A stretch of 64,000 nucleotides of DNA from Streptomyces showdoensis (GCF_039535475.1 NZ_BAAAXG010000004.1:1-64000); one strand, 5' to 3'. Positions 33,725 to 43,240 are shown, numbered from the stretch's first letter. Numbers and translations: made by a program. The notes: generated by a model not told the origin, from the letters alone.

Positions 33725-33810
33725 GAATGTGAGCGTCACCCTCGCCCTGTCAAGGTTCCGGGATGGAGGAGGGGTGCTCAACCTCCCCTCCCCGCACGGA
33801 GGTTGTGTGA

Positions 33811-35982
33811 TCAGCGCCAGGCGGGATGGCCCTCCGGGGCGCTGCCGGTCGTCAGCCTGCGCTCGCCCGTTCCGTCCGCGCGCACCGCCCAGACGGCCGG
33901 CGTCTCGTACGGGCCGCGGACGAAGGCCAGCCAGCGTCCGTCCGCCGACCACGCCGGATCCATCTCGTGGGCCCCGGTCACCACCAGCGGCCGGTCGCCC
34001 GTCCCGTCCGTGCCCACCAGGCGGATGTCGCCCTTGGTGCCGCCCTGGTACGTGCCCGCCGTGTACGCGAAGGTACGGCCGTCCGGCGACCAGACGGCGT
34101 CCAGTGCCGGGTGCGGCAGGCGCGTCACCTGGCGCGGGGCCCCGTCGGGGGCGGACGGGTCCACCACGTGGATCTGCCAGTCGCCCGGAGTGGTCTCCAG
34201 GGAGACCGCGATCCGGGTCCCGTCCGGCGACCAGGCGGGGTCCTCCACGCGCCGGGTGCCGCTGGTGAGCTGCCGCGCGGAGCCGTCGGCCACGTCGACC
34301 GCGTACAGCTGCTGCACCCCGTCCTTCTTGCGCAGCACGGCGAGCCGGGAGCCGTCGGGGGACCAGGAGACGCGGCCGCCCGAGATCTCCGCGATCCGGC
34401 GCTCGCCGGAGCCGTCCGCGTTCGCCGTCCACACGGCCGTGCCCCCGGGCGTGACCCGGGTGAAGGCGAACGACCGCCGGTCGGGAGCCCATTGCGGCAG
34501 GACGTCGCAGGTCCCGTCGGGCAGCAGGCGCCGGGGCCGGTCCGTCGCCGCGGGCCGGACGGCGATCGCCCCGTGGCAGGCCTTGGGCCAGCCGGGTGCG
34601 GTGTCCTGCCGTACGAGCAGCGGCGCGGTCGGGAACGCGGCGGGTCCCGGGGTTCCGGACGACGCGCCGGTCTTCGGCTTGTCCCCGCCGCCCGGGGCGC
34701 CGGTCCACGGCTGCCAGACCAGGAGGCCCGCGGTGGCGCCGACGCCGCACACGAGCAGAGCGGCGACGACGGCGGTGCGCCGGGCCGGGCGCCGCCCCTC
34801 GCGCGGCCCGCCGGAGCCGGAGCCGGAGCCGGGGAGCGTGGGGGTCGGGGCGGGGAGGGGTTCCGTTCCGGCCGTGCCGTCCGCGGGTCGCACGGGGACG
34901 GTGACGGGCGGTTCCGGGGCCGCGACGGTCACCGCGGGTTCCGGTGACGGCTCCGGCCGGGCGTCGGGAGCGCCCTGCTGCGCGCCGTGCCCGACTCCGT
35001 ACGGGGATCCGTGCTCGGCACCGTGTCCGGCGCTCTGATCGGCGCCCCGCTCGCCACGTTGCCCGGCGCCGTACGGAACGCCCTGCTCGGCGCCCTCGTC
35101 GGCGCCCCGCTCAGCGCTCTGGGGCCCGCCGAGCAGCCGTGTGGCCTCGGCCGGCAGCCAGCCCCCGTCCGCCTGGTGCCGGACGGTCAGCGACTGGAGG
35201 AAGGCGGTGGGGGCGGGTCTGTCCCCCGGGTCCTTGGACAGGCAGGCCAGGACGGGGGCGCGCAGCGACGCCGGGACGGCGCTCAGGTCGGGCTCCTCGT
35301 GCACCACCCGGTACAGCCGGGCGGCCGACGGCCCGTCGCCGAACGGCGAGCCGCCGGCCGCCTCGGCGAGGACCACCCCGAGCGCGAACATGTCCACGGC
35401 CGGGGTGATGGCACCGCCCATGAGCTGCTCGGGCGCGAGATAGCCGGGCGTGCCGACCTGGAACCCCGTCTGGGTCAGGGCGGCCGTGCCGTCCAGGGCC
35501 CGCGCGATGCCGAAGTCGATGACGCGGGGGCCGTCCTCGGCGATGATGATGTTGGCGGGCTTGAGGTCGCGGTGGACCACCCCGGCCCGGTGGATCGCCT
35601 CCAGGGCCTCCGCGAGGCCCGCGGCGAGGACGGTGAGGCTGTCCTCGGGGAGGGGCCCCACCCGGTCCAGGACCGCGCGCAGGGTCGGCCCGGGGACGTA
35701 TGCCGTCACCAGCCAGGCGGGGTCGGCGTGCGGGTCGGCGTCGACGACGGGGGCGGTGTGGAAGCCGCCGACCTGCCGGGCCGCCTGCACCTCACGGGCG
35801 AAGCGGCGCAGGAACTCCGGGTCGGTGCCCAGCTCGGGGCGGACGACCTTGACGGCGACCGCCCGGCCGGACTGCGAACGGCCGAGGTAGACGACGCCCA
35901 TGCCGCCCTGGCCGAGGCGCCCGACCAGTCGGTATCTGCCCCCGCCGACCGACTCCGGGTCGTTCGACTCCAGCGGCTTCAT
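33811..35982 (-). CDS. Ser/Thr protein kinase with extracytoplasmic PD40 (TolB-like) beta-propeller
   Basis: 723 residues. Kinase domain about 15-275: GRLGQGGMGVVYLG, VAVKVV (ATP-binding Lys), HRDLKPANIIIAED, VIDFGIAR, GTPGYLAPEQ; all catalytic residues present. A Gly/Ala/Glu/His linker with degenerate repeats (GAGQRGERGADQSAGHGAEH) and a Pro-rich stretch lead to one membrane helix (TAVVAALLVCGVGATAGLLV) near 425. The outside part has six or so PD40 repeats with SPDG/SADG turns (VSWSPDGSRLAVLR, PAWSPDGTRIAVS). The propeller probably senses an external ligand. ATG at 35982 with GAGGGGG upstream. Confidence 0.92.
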   Translation of the reverse strand: MKPLESNDPESVGGGRYRLVGRLGQGGMGVVYLGRSQSGRAVAVKVVRPELGTDPEFLRRFAREVQAARQVGGFHTAPVVDADPHADPAWLVTAYVPGPTLRAVLDRVGPLPEDSLTVLAAGLAEALEAIHRAGVVHRDLKPANIIIAEDGPRVIDFGIARALDGTAALTQTGFQVGTPGYLAPEQLMGGAITPAVDMFALGVVLAEAAGGSPFGDGPSAARLYRVVHEEPDLSAVPASLRAPVLACLSKDPGDRPAPTAFLQSLTVRHQADGGWLPAEATRLLGGPQSAERGADEGAEQGVPYGAGQRGERGADQSAGHGAEHGSPYGVGHGAQQGAPDARPEPSPEPAVTVAAPEPPVTVPVRPADGTAGTEPLPAPTPTLPGSGSGSGGPREGRRPARRTAVVAALLVCGVGATAGLLVWQPWTGAPGGGDKPKTGASSGTPGPAAFPTAPLLVRQDTAPGWPKACHGAIAVRPAATDRPRRLLPDGTCDVLPQWAPDRRSFAFTRVTPGGTAVWTANADGSGERRIAEISGGRVSWSPDGSRLAVLRKKDGVQQLYAVDVADGSARQLTSGTRRVEDPAWSPDGTRIAVSLETTPGDWQIHVVDPSAPDGAPRQVTRLPHPALDAVWSPDGRTFAYTAGTYQGGTKGDIRLVGTDGTGDRPLVVTGAHEMDPAWSADGRWLAFVRGPYETPAVWAVRADGTGERRLTTGSAPEGHPAWR

Positions 35983-36032
35983 GCTGCCCCCTCGCGCGAT
36001 GTACCGGGACAGGATCGCGCCCGGCGGGGCGA

Positions 36033-36356
36033 TCAGTCCAGCGAGTGCTCCTCCCAGGTCTCGTCGTCGGGGTCGAACTCGGTGTGCGCGGACTCCCAGG
36101 TGGCCGAGGCGAGCTCGACGCCGGGGACGGCGCCGAGGAGGGCGACCGGGTCGATGAAGTGGGCGAGGGAGCCCGAGGGGTCCACGTCGATGGCCTCGAC
36201 GGCCTGGGCGCGCTCGTCCTCCTCGAGGTACTCGTCGTCCTTGACCTGGGTGAGGGCGGCGGCCTTGAGCGCCTCCTCGTCGGTGATCTCGGCGACGAGT
36301 TCGATGGTGACGCGCACGTAGCGCGGAGTGGACTCGGAAGGGTCGGTGCTGGTCAT
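36033..36356 (-). CDS. Small acidic conserved hypothetical protein
   Basis: 107 residues, strongly acidic, not assigned to a family. Starts MTSTDPSESTPRYVRVTIEL, with a middle part YLEEDERAQAVEAIDVDPSG and end FDPDDETWEEHSLD. No membrane segment or catalytic motif. It lies directly upstream of the kinase gene on the same strand (50 nt from the kinase start), so cotranscription is likely. Confidence 0.72.
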   Translation of the reverse strand: MTSTDPSESTPRYVRVTIELVAEITDEEALKAAALTQVKDDEYLEEDERAQAVEAIDVDPSGSLAHFIDPVALLGAVPGVELASATWESAHTEFDPDDETWEEHSLD

Positions 36357-36510
36357 CCGGGCAGCTTAGGCGACGGGAGCCGCACGCGCGCCCCCCGGGC
36401 GTCCCTCCGTTCGAAGGTCCGGCACCGGGACCGTACGATCGGTGGCGGCTCTCCCGGTGGGCGGGCCCGGGCCGGTCCGAAGGACACGGCCCAGGGGATC
36501 CGGGGGAGCG

Positions 36511-36702
36511 ATGGAGCGGGGAGGCCCGGGGACGGACTTCGACGTGGAGACGGCGCCGTACGGACGCCGTGTCCCGGTGCGGAGGCTGCCGCGGCATCCG
36601 CAGCGGACCCGTCCGGGGTCGCTCGGGGGCTTCTTCCTCGCGGCCACGCGGCCGGACGCGGCTCAGCCGGGGTCGGACAGGGGCCGGGCCACGACCCCCT
36701 GA
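36511..36702 (+). CDS. Possible 63-residue protein
   Basis: ATG at 36511 with GGGGGA 4 nt upstream and GC-rich third positions, but no similarity I recognise. It overlaps the convergent gene at 36663-36908 by 40 bases. Apart from this frame, the 306 bases between 36357 and 36662 show nothing. Confidence 0.3.
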   Translation: MERGGPGTDFDVETAPYGRRVPVRRLPRHPQRTRPGSLGGFFLAATRPDAAQPGSDRGRATTP

Positions 36703-36908
36703 GGGGCCTCCTGGTGGCCGCCGGAGGCGAGGACGCGCACCTCGTCGCGGTCGCTGATCTCGGCGCGGATGATGCCGGTCGGATCGGCGTACACGGGGTG
36801 TCCGCCGGGCCCCTTGGCGGCGGTCCGCGCGACGACCACGAGGTCCTCCGCGGCGCCGTCGCCGCCGGAGAACACCAGCTCGTACCTGCGTGCGCTCACC
36901 CGGCTCAT
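36663..36908 (-). CDS. Small conserved streptomycete hypothetical protein (DUF6296-like)
   Basis: 81 residues: RRYELVFSGGDGAAEDLVVV, then GPGGHPVYADPTGIIRAEIS and VRVLASGGHQEAPQ. The pattern resembles a small streptomycete family of unknown function that I believe is DUF6296. It starts 1 nt after the stop of the N-formylglutamate amidohydrolase gene and is probably translated from the same mRNA. Confidence 0.68.
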   Translation of the reverse strand: MSRVSARRYELVFSGGDGAAEDLVVVARTAAKGPGGHPVYADPTGIIRAEISDRDEVRVLASGGHQEAPQGVVARPLSDPG

Positions 36909-36909
36909 T

Positions 36910-37788
36910 TTACGCTTCCTCGCAGGCCGGGGCCTTTCCGACGGCCTCCGTGGGAGGGTTTCCGGACGCCTGGGGGTCCTGGCCGCCGAGCGCGTCGACC
37001 AGCTCGGCGAGGGCGGTGCCCAGGGCCCGCACGCCCGGACCCGCCGGGCCTCCCGGTTCGGTCATGTACCCGTCGCGGCGGATCTCCACCATCAGCGCGC
37101 CGACCCGCGGGTCGCGCCGGTAGTGGGCCAGGGGCACGTACGTGCCCGCGAAGGGGCTGTCCGTGCCGACCTCGCCGAACCCGGCGAACGCATTCCGGGC
37201 CGCCGCGAGCAGCGCGGGCGGCGTGTGGAAGGCGTCCGTGCCGAGGCAGACCGACGGGCGGGGGCCTTCGCCGTGCAGTTCGTACGGGAGGGTCCTCGTC
37301 GGGTACGAGTGGACGTCCACGATCACCACACGGCCGGCCGTCTCCAGGCGTTCGGCGACCGCGTCGGCCATCGCCCTGGCGTACGGGTGGAAGTAGCGGT
37401 CGAGGAGCGGCGCCGGGTCGAAGCCGTCCGGCCGCAGCTCGGCCCGGTGCGTGGTGCGGGTGTAGACCGCGCCCATCCCGACGGCCAGCATCTCCTCGCG
37501 CTCGTCCGGGAACCGCTCGGGGTCGACGACCAGCCGGGAGAGCCGGTTGACGAACCGCCAGGGGGTGGTGCCGGCGCTCGCCGCGGCCTCGGCGGCGATG
37601 TCCTCCGTGTACGCGTCGGTGATGTGGTCCAGTTCGCGCTCCAGCTCCTCGTCGCCGAGGACGATGCCGGCGCGGACCGCGTCCGGGATCACGCGCGAGG
37701 AGTGCGGCACGTGCAGCAGGACGGGGGAGTGCGCAGCGCCCGGGAGGAGCCGGTAGGAGGCGGTGGGCTGCGGCGGGCGGTCGGTCAT
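36910..37788 (-). CDS. N-formylglutamate amidohydrolase
   Basis: 292 residues, zinc hydrolase that splits N-formylglutamate or related N-formyl amino acids, normally the last step of a histidine degradation route. Motifs: VLLHVPHSSRVIPD near 24 with a metal His, DHITDAYTEDIAAEA near 53, RFVNRLSRLVVDPERFPDE, VVIVDVHSYPT near 160 with another metal His. ATG at 37788 with GAGGAAAGG 6 nt upstream. No hut genes nearby, so the exact substrate is open. Confidence 0.9.
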   Translation of the reverse strand: MTDRPPQPTASYRLLPGAAHSPVLLHVPHSSRVIPDAVRAGIVLGDEELERELDHITDAYTEDIAAEAAASAGTTPWRFVNRLSRLVVDPERFPDEREEMLAVGMGAVYTRTTHRAELRPDGFDPAPLLDRYFHPYARAMADAVAERLETAGRVVIVDVHSYPTRTLPYELHGEGPRPSVCLGTDAFHTPPALLAAARNAFAGFGEVGTDSPFAGTYVPLAHYRRDPRVGALMVEIRRDGYMTEPGGPAGPGVRALGTALAELVDALGGQDPQASGNPPTEAVGKAPACEEA

Positions 37789-37838
37789 CTGGCCTTTCCT
37801 CGGTCGGTGGGCCGGCGCGTGGGAAGTCGGCGCCGGGG

Positions 37839-38801
37839 TTACGGGAGTGCCGAGCCCCGGGCCGTGATCCAGAGCGTGTACCACTCCTCGTGGGTCAGCC
37901 GCGGCTCGCCGGCCGCCGCGTCCCGGCAGGCGCGGACGCGGGCCGGGTCGGTCGTGCCGACGACCGGGACGACGCGGGCCGGGTGCCGCTGGAGCCACCA
38001 CAGGACGACGGTCTCCGGGGTCGTGCCCTTGGCCTCGGCCAGTTCGGCGACGAGCGCGGCCGTCGCGTGCTCCTCGGGGGTCTCCTGGCGTCCGGTGTAG
38101 CGGCCCTGGGCCAGCGGTCCCCAGGCCTGGAGGCCGATGCCGTGGGTGAGGCAGTGCTCGATCGTGCCCGCGGGGAAGCCGTTGGCCGCCGACGCCGGGG
38201 TGTTCACGAGCACGCCGTCCTCCAGCCAGTCCCGGCGCAGCAGGCTCATCTCCAGCTGGTTGGCGGTCAGCGGCAGGCTCAGCCGCTCCTGGAGGCGGGC
38301 GATCTGCGGCGCGTTCATGTTGGAGACGCCGAACCGGCGCACCAGACCCTGCCGGTGGAGCGACTCCAGGGCCTCCGCGACGTCCGCGGGGTCGGCGAGC
38401 GGGTCGGGGCGGTGCAGCAGGAGCACGTCGAGGACGTCGGTGCGCAGCCGGGTGAGGCTCTCCTCGACCTTCCGCACGATGGTGTCGCCGCGCAGGTCGT
38501 ACATTCCGGGCCGGCCGCCCTCGGCGAGCCGGATGCCGCACTTCGACTGCAGGGTGATCCGCTCGCGCAGCCCCGGCGTACGGTCGAGGATCTCGCCGAA
38601 GACGGCCTCCGCCTTGCCGTGCCGGTAGATGTCGGCGTGGTCGAAGGCGGTGATGCCGCTGTCCAGGGCGGCGTGGACGGTCGCCTCGGCGGCGTCGATG
38701 TCGGCGGCGGTGTAGGGGCTCTCGTCCCAGCTCCCGCCGAGGCCCATGCAGCCGAGGACGAGGCGGTCGGTGCGGCGGTCGGACGTCTGATGTGCGGTCA
38801 C
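37839..38801 (-). CDS. Aldo/keto reductase
   Basis: 320 residues, YdhF-type aldo/keto reductase. Catalytic tetrad visible: Asp and Tyr in ITAFDHADIYRHGKAE near 50, Lys in LQSKCGIR, His in LLLHRPDPL near 125. NADPH-binding end: VVPVVGTTDPARVRACRDAA. The GTG at 38801 starts MTAHQTSDRRTDRLVLGCMG. It is 50 nt upstream of the amidohydrolase start on the same strand, so they may be cotranscribed. Substrate unknown. A longer frame reaching 41129 is an antisense-like shadow of the MMPL gene. Confidence 0.9.
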   Translation of the reverse strand: MTAHQTSDRRTDRLVLGCMGLGGSWDESPYTAADIDAAEATVHAALDSGITAFDHADIYRHGKAEAVFGEILDRTPGLRERITLQSKCGIRLAEGGRPGMYDLRGDTIVRKVEESLTRLRTDVLDVLLLHRPDPLADPADVAEALESLHRQGLVRRFGVSNMNAPQIARLQERLSLPLTANQLEMSLLRRDWLEDGVLVNTPASAANGFPAGTIEHCLTHGIGLQAWGPLAQGRYTGRQETPEEHATAALVAELAEAKGTTPETVVLWWLQRHPARVVPVVGTTDPARVRACRDAAAGEPRLTHEEWYTLWITARGSALP

Positions 38802-38920
38802 GGGGCCAGCCTGCCACAGGGCGTCGGCCGCACCGGCGGCCCGGCCCCGCTCCTCCGCCCCCTCCCACCCCTCCGCACGCCCCCCGTCCCCCCGCCCCCC
38901 GACCCGTCCGGCCGGGCCGC

Positions 38921-41200
38921 TCAGCTGGGCCGGACGGGCGTCTCTGCGTCGCGCTCCAGCGCGGCCTCGCCCTCGGTGTCCAGGTGCGGCAGCACCCGGT
39001 CGAGCCAGCGCGGGGTCCACCAGGCGCGGGCCCCGAGCAGGGTCATCACCGCGGGCACCAGGAGCAGGCGCACGATCGTGGCGTCGATGAGGACGCTCGC
39101 CGCGAGGCCGAGGCCCAGCATCTTGACCACGATGTTGTCGGAGACGATGAAGGCCGCGAAGACGCTGACCATGATCAGCGCGGCGCAGGTGATCACCCGG
39201 GCGGTGATCTCCAGCGCGTGCGCGACGCTCGCCTTGGAGTCGCCGGTGCGCAGCCACGCCTCGCGCACCCGGGACAGCAGGAAGATCTCGTAGTCCATGC
39301 TCAGGCCGAAGACGATCGCGAACATCATCATCGGTACGTAGCTCTCGACGGGCACCTTGCCGGAGACGCCGAGCGCCGGACCGCCCCAGCCCCACTGGAA
39401 GACGGCGACGACGACCCCGTACGAGGCCGCGATCGACAGGACGTTGAGCACGGCCGCCTTGACCGCGACGAGGAGGCCGCGGAACACGGTGAGGATGACC
39501 AGGAAGGCCAGGCCGACGACGACGGCGATGATCAGCGGCAGGCGGCTGGAGACGATGTCCAGGAAGTCGACCTGGGCGGCGGTGGTGCCGGTGACGTAGG
39601 TCTGCGCGTCGGTGCCGGCGACCGCCTGGGGGAGGACGTCGTCGACGAGGTGGTCGGTGAGCTGGGTGGTGCGCTCGTCCTGCGGGGCGGCGACCGAGTA
39701 GGCCGTGCCGATGAGGACGTCGCCGTCCGGGGTGGCCTTCAGCTGGGTGATGGAGGCCGCGTCGGGGACGTCGGTGAGGGACTTCTGGAGTTGCGTGGCG
39801 AGCGCGGCCCGGTCCGCCTGCGGCACGTTCGTCTGGTCGACGACGAGGGTCAGCGGGCCGTTGGCGCCCGGTCCGAAGGCGGTGGAGATCAGGTCGTAGG
39901 CGCGCCGGTCCGTGAAGGACTTGGGGTCGGCGCCGTCGCCGATGTGGCCGAGCTGGATGAAGAACAGCGGGATGGCCAGGATGACGAGGGTCACGACTCC
40001 GCAGGTGAGGAAGGTCCAGGGGCGCCGCTCGACCCGCTGGGCGTAGCGGTGCCAGGTGCCGTGCGCCGTCGCGCCCGGCTCGGCGTCGGTCTCGGCGACC
40101 GGTTTGCGGACGTGGTAGCGGTCGATGCGGCGGCCGACGAGGCCCAGCATCGCGGGGACCAGGGTGAGGGCCGCGAGCACGGCGGTCACCACGGTGAAGG
40201 CCGCCGCGAGCCCGAGTTTGCCGATGAAGGTCACGCCGGAGACCCACAGGCCGGACAGGGCGATGATCACGGTGCAGCCGGAGACCAGGACGGCCCGGCC
40301 GCTGGTGGTGGTGGCCAGGCCCGCGGAGTCGGCGGGATCGTGGCCGTCCATGATGTTCTGACGGTGCCGGGTGATGAGGAACAGGGCGTAGTCGATGCCG
40401 ACGCCCAGTCCGATCATGGTGGCGAGGGTCGGTGAGACCGTGCCGAAGGTGAAGGCCGCCGCGGTCAGGCCGAGCAGGGCGAGCCCGCAGATCGCTCCGA
40501 TGAGGGCGGTGACCAGCGGCAGGACGGCCGCGATGACGCTGCCGAAGCCGATCAGGAGGACGACGATGGCCACCGCGAAGCCGATGGCCTCGCTGGTGCG
40601 GTCGTCGGGGGCGGGCCGGGCCAGTTCGCCGAGCGTGCCGCCGTATTCGACGGTGACGCCCGCGTCGCGGAGCGGCTGCACCGCCGAGTCGACGCCGTCG
40701 AGGTACTCGGTGCCGAGGGTGGACGGCGGGACGCTGAACCGCACGGTGATGTACGCGGTCTTGCCGTCGGTGGACAGCGGCCCGGTGTTGGGCACCGAGG
40801 ACGGGGTCGTGGGCGGGGGAGTGCCCGGCGGGGGCAGCGGGTTCTGGGCGCTGAGCACGTCGGGCAGCTTCTGCAGCGAGGCGACCGCCGAGTTCACGGC
40901 GGACGCCTCGTCGGTAAGCGGTTTCGAGGGGTCGTTGAGCACGATCTGGGCGCCGTACCCGCCGGCGGCGGGGTCGTGCGCCTTCAGGACGGCCAGCCCG
41001 TCGGCCGACTGCACTCCGGGGAGCGTGAAGTTGTCGGAGTACTGCCCGCCGACCGCCCGATTGGCGAACTGCAGGCCCACGAGGGCCGCCAGCCACAGCA
41101 CGATGACGACGACGAACCGTCGGGCACACCAGTGCCCGAGCCGGTAGAGGGCACTCTTACGCGGTGCGAGCCCGCCCGTGGCGGGGTCCTTTGCGCTCAT
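38921..41200 (-). CDS. MMPL/RND-family transporter
   Basis: 759 residues in the pseudo-twofold MMPL layout: one membrane helix near 30, a large external loop (about 50-195), five helices (195-370), second helix near 410, second loop (435-580), five more helices. The conserved [22 protein letters not shown] motif in the first half ([20 protein letters not shown]) and [18 protein letters not shown] in the second are the proton-relay signatures. Streptomycete MMPL proteins export lipids or drugs. No lipid biosynthesis genes nearby. Confidence 0.92.
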   Translation of the reverse strand: MSAKDPATGGLAPRKSALYRLGHWCARRFVVVIVLWLAALVGLQFANRAVGGQYSDNFTLPGVQSADGLAVLKAHDPAAGGYGAQIVLNDPSKPLTDEASAVNSAVASLQKLPDVLSAQNPLPPPGTPPPTTPSSVPNTGPLSTDGKTAYITVRFSVPPSTLGTEYLDGVDSAVQPLRDAGVTVEYGGTLGELARPAPDDRTSEAIGFAVAIVVLLIGFGSVIAAVLPLVTALIGAICGLALLGLTAAAFTFGTVSPTLATMIGLGVGIDYALFLITRHRQNIMDGHDPADSAGLATTTSGRAVLVSGCTVIIALSGLWVSGVTFIGKLGLAAAFTVVTAVLAALTLVPAMLGLVGRRIDRYHVRKPVAETDAEPGATAHGTWHRYAQRVERRPWTFLTCGVVTLVILAIPLFFIQLGHIGDGADPKSFTDRRAYDLISTAFGPGANGPLTLVVDQTNVPQADRAALATQLQKSLTDVPDAASITQLKATPDGDVLIGTAYSVAAPQDERTTQLTDHLVDDVLPQAVAGTDAQTYVTGTTAAQVDFLDIVSSRLPLIIAVVVGLAFLVILTVFRGLLVAVKAAVLNVLSIAASYGVVVAVFQWGWGGPALGVSGKVPVESYVPMMMFAIVFGLSMDYEIFLLSRVREAWLRTGDSKASVAHALEITARVITCAALIMVSVFAAFIVSDNIVVKMLGLGLAASVLIDATIVRLLLVPAVMTLLGARAWWTPRWLDRVLPHLDTEGEAALERDAETPVRPS

Positions 41201-41347
41201 GACGTGGCCACGTTCCGGTAGGGGAGTCCCCGAGCGGAGGCGGCGGCTACAGCGCGTCTTGCCGTACGGCCTCCCTGGCTCGTGCCTCCTCAGCCAATTG
41301 TTCGCCCTCGCAGGCGGGTCGGCATCTCGGGGCCGCGGAGGTCCGCC

Positions 41348-41794
41348 TCACGGCCGGTCGGGCCCCCGGAACGGCAGCGTCTGGCTGTAGACGACGCTGG
41401 TGGTCGTGGAGCCGAGGCCGGCCAGTTCGTCCATCAGCGCCTCAAGGTGGCCCATCGAGGTCGCGGCCACCTTGAGGGTGTAGCAGTCGTCGCCGGTGGT
41501 GCGCAGGCACTCCAGGATCTCCCGCCGCTCGGAGAGCAGCCGGCGCAGCGGCTGGTGCCGGTTGCCCGGGTACTTCAACCGGACGACGGCGAGCACCGGA
41601 TAGCCGACCTTCGACAGGTCGACCGCCGCGTGGTAGCCGGTGATGACCCCCAGGGCCTCCAGCTGGCGCACCCGCTCCGTGGTGGCCGAGGGGCTCAGGC
41701 CGACCCGCCGCCCCAACTCGCTGAGCGAGAGACGGGCTTCCTGCTGCAACCGGGCGATGATCGCCCAGTCGACGTCGTCGAGATTCGCGGTCAT
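41348..41794 (-). CDS. Lrp/AsnC-family transcriptional regulator
   Basis: 148 residues: N-terminal helix-turn-helix (ARLSLSELGRRVGLSPSATT, about 20-40) and C-terminal RAM effector domain (GYPVLAVVRLKYPGNRHQPL, then CYTLKVAATSMGHLEALMDE). Divergent from the LLM/deaminase pair across 93 bp, and thus their probable regulator, most likely responding to an amino acid or related small molecule. Confidence 0.92.
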   Translation of the reverse strand: MTANLDDVDWAIIARLQQEARLSLSELGRRVGLSPSATTERVRQLEALGVITGYHAAVDLSKVGYPVLAVVRLKYPGNRHQPLRRLLSERREILECLRTTGDDCYTLKVAATSMGHLEALMDELAGLGSTTTSVVYSQTLPFRGPDRP

Positions 41795-41851
41795 GAGGCG
41801 ACCCTACCGGGAAATCCACGGGAGAAGGGCTTCGGAAAAGGGAGTTCGCTC

Positions 41852-41881
41852 TTCAATCGTCCATGATCGCCGGGATAGCCT
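41852..41881 (+). promoter_or_regulatory. Leaderless promoter of the LLM gene
   Basis: TTCAAT (41852-41857) and TAGCCT (41876-41881) with 18 nt between; the -10 lies 6 nt before the ATG at 41888, which has no ribosome site. Confidence 0.45.
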
Positions 41882-41887
41882 CCGACC

Positions 41888-42685
41888 ATGCAACTAGGCG
41901 TCAACGTACCGAACTTCGGACCCGGCACCGATCCCGGGACGCTGCGCGACTGGGCGCGGGTCGTGGAGGGTCTCGGCTTCGACCTGCTCATGGTCTCCGA
42001 CCACGTGGCCGTCACCCCGGACGTGGCCGAGCGCTACCCGGAGCCGTTCTACGAGCCCTTCACCACGCTGTCCTGGCTGGCCGGCGTCACCACCCGGGTG
42101 CGGCTCGGCACCACCGTGCTCGTGCTGCCCTACCGTCACCCCCTCCTGGTGGCCCGCATGGCAGCCAACCTGGACGCGCTCAGCGGTGGACGGCTCGTGC
42201 TCGGCGTGGGCGTCGGCTGGGCCCGCCGGGAGTTCGAGGCGCTCGGCGTGCCCTTCGCCCGGCGCGGGCGCGTCACCGACGAGCACCTGGCCGCCCTGCG
42301 CGAGGCCGGCATCGGCTCCGTACCGCTGTGGGTCGGCGGCAACAGCGAGGCGGGCGTCCGCCGCGCCGTCCGGTTCGGCGACGCCTGGCACCCGCTGCGG
42401 GGCACGCTGCCCTGGATGGGCTCGGTCGTGCGGAGCCACGCGCTGCCCGGGTTCGCGCCCCGCATCGCGCTGCGGCTGACCGACGCGCCCGTCGACGACC
42501 CCGAGCGGCTCGCCGGGGTCGGCTCCCTCGAACAGGTCCTCGACGACCTCGAACAGCTGCGCCTGCTCGGCGCGGGCACCGTCGTGCTCGACCCTTACCA
42601 CGGAGACCCGGAGGCCACCCGCCGGCCGCACACCGCCTGGCGGGACCTCACCACCCTTGCCGCACACCGGAGGACCGCACCGTGA
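41888..42685 (+). CDS. LLM-class F420-dependent oxidoreductase
   Basis: 265 residues, luciferase-like TIM barrel, TIGR03619-type. Hallmarks: LGVNVPNFGPGTDPGTLRDW, LMVSDHVAVTPDVAERYPEP, TTVLVLPYRHPLLVARMAAN, LDALSGGRLVLGVGVGWARREFEALG region near 100. F420H2 is the expected cofactor. It ends in TGA overlapping the GTG of the deaminase gene, so the two enzymes are made together; a redox step plus a deamination on one substrate is a reasonable guess. Confidence 0.9.
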   Translation: MQLGVNVPNFGPGTDPGTLRDWARVVEGLGFDLLMVSDHVAVTPDVAERYPEPFYEPFTTLSWLAGVTTRVRLGTTVLVLPYRHPLLVARMAANLDALSGGRLVLGVGVGWARREFEALGVPFARRGRVTDEHLAALREAGIGSVPLWVGGNSEAGVRRAVRFGDAWHPLRGTLPWMGSVVRSHALPGFAPRIALRLTDAPVDDPERLAGVGSLEQVLDDLEQLRLLGAGTVVLDPYHGDPEATRRPHTAWRDLTTLAAHRRTAP

Positions 42686-43122
42686 TCACCCCCGCCGACG
42701 AGAAGCTGCTGCGCCGTGCCGTCGACCTCGCCGCCCGCGCCGTCACCCTCGGCGACGCACCGTACGGCTCGCTGCTCGCCGCACCCGACGGCACCGTCCT
42801 CGCCGAGGCGCACAACACGGTGCGCCGGGACGACGACATCACCGCCCACCCGGAGCTGAAGCTGGCCCGCTGGGCGGCGAGCGAACTCGACCGCGAGACC
42901 GCCGCCCGCACCACGATGTACACCAGCTGCCAGCCCTGCGGCATGTGTGCGGGCGCTCTGGTGCGCTCCGGCCTCGGCCGGGTCGTCTTCGCGCTCTCCA
43001 CGGAACAACTGGTCGCGCTCAACCCGGAGTCGGGCGCCTGGCCGACCGTGCCGCAGGACGGCCCGGCCCTGTTCGACGCCGCCCGAGGCCCCATCGAGTC
43101 GTACTACGGGGCGAAGGGCTGA
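42682..43122 (+). CDS. Nucleoside/guanine deaminase-like (CMP/dCMP deaminase family) protein
   Basis: 146 residues, zinc-dependent deaminase fold. The metal site is present: H-P-E in ITAHPELKLARWAAS near 55 (family usually H-A-E) and the PCxxC motif in CQPCGMCAGALVRSG near 90. The GTG at 42682 overlaps the LLM stop. Related proteins deaminate guanine, cytosine or nucleoside analogues. The fixed pairing with an F420 enzyme and Lrp regulator suggests a catabolic or detoxifying role rather than nucleotide salvage. Confidence 0.87.
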   Translation: MITPADEKLLRRAVDLAARAVTLGDAPYGSLLAAPDGTVLAEAHNTVRRDDDITAHPELKLARWAASELDRETAARTTMYTSCQPCGMCAGALVRSGLGRVVFALSTEQLVALNPESGAWPTVPQDGPALFDAARGPIESYYGAKG

Positions 43123-43148
43123 CGCGCGAACCGCCCGCCGAAAAAGCG

Positions 43149-43193
43149 TTGTCCACCCGGGCCCGCTTCTCCCTAGACTCCCCGAAGCGGGCC
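43149..43193 (+). promoter_or_regulatory. Promoter candidate with overlapping 10-bp inverted repeat
   Basis: TTGTCC (43149-43154) and TAGACT (43174-43179) are spaced 19 nt. GGCCCGCTTC (43160-43169) and GAAGCGGGCC (43184-43193) are perfect arms that bracket the -10, so the repeat could be an operator or a 5' hairpin for the leader-EF-G transcript. Confidence 0.5.
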
Positions 43194-43240
43194 GACAGGC
43201 CCGACCCGTCACCACCGCAGAGCCACGAAGGGAGCCGACC

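Noticed and set aside
36366-36647. 93-codon minus-strand ORF between two hypothetical genes
   Set aside because: Arg/Pro-rich shadow with no ribosome site; the plus-strand 63-codon frame in the same place has better codon bias, though still weak.
37839-41129. 1096-codon minus frame covering the aldo/keto reductase and most of the MMPL region
   Set aside because: Beyond the reductase start (38801) it is a shadow of the MMPL gene in another frame.
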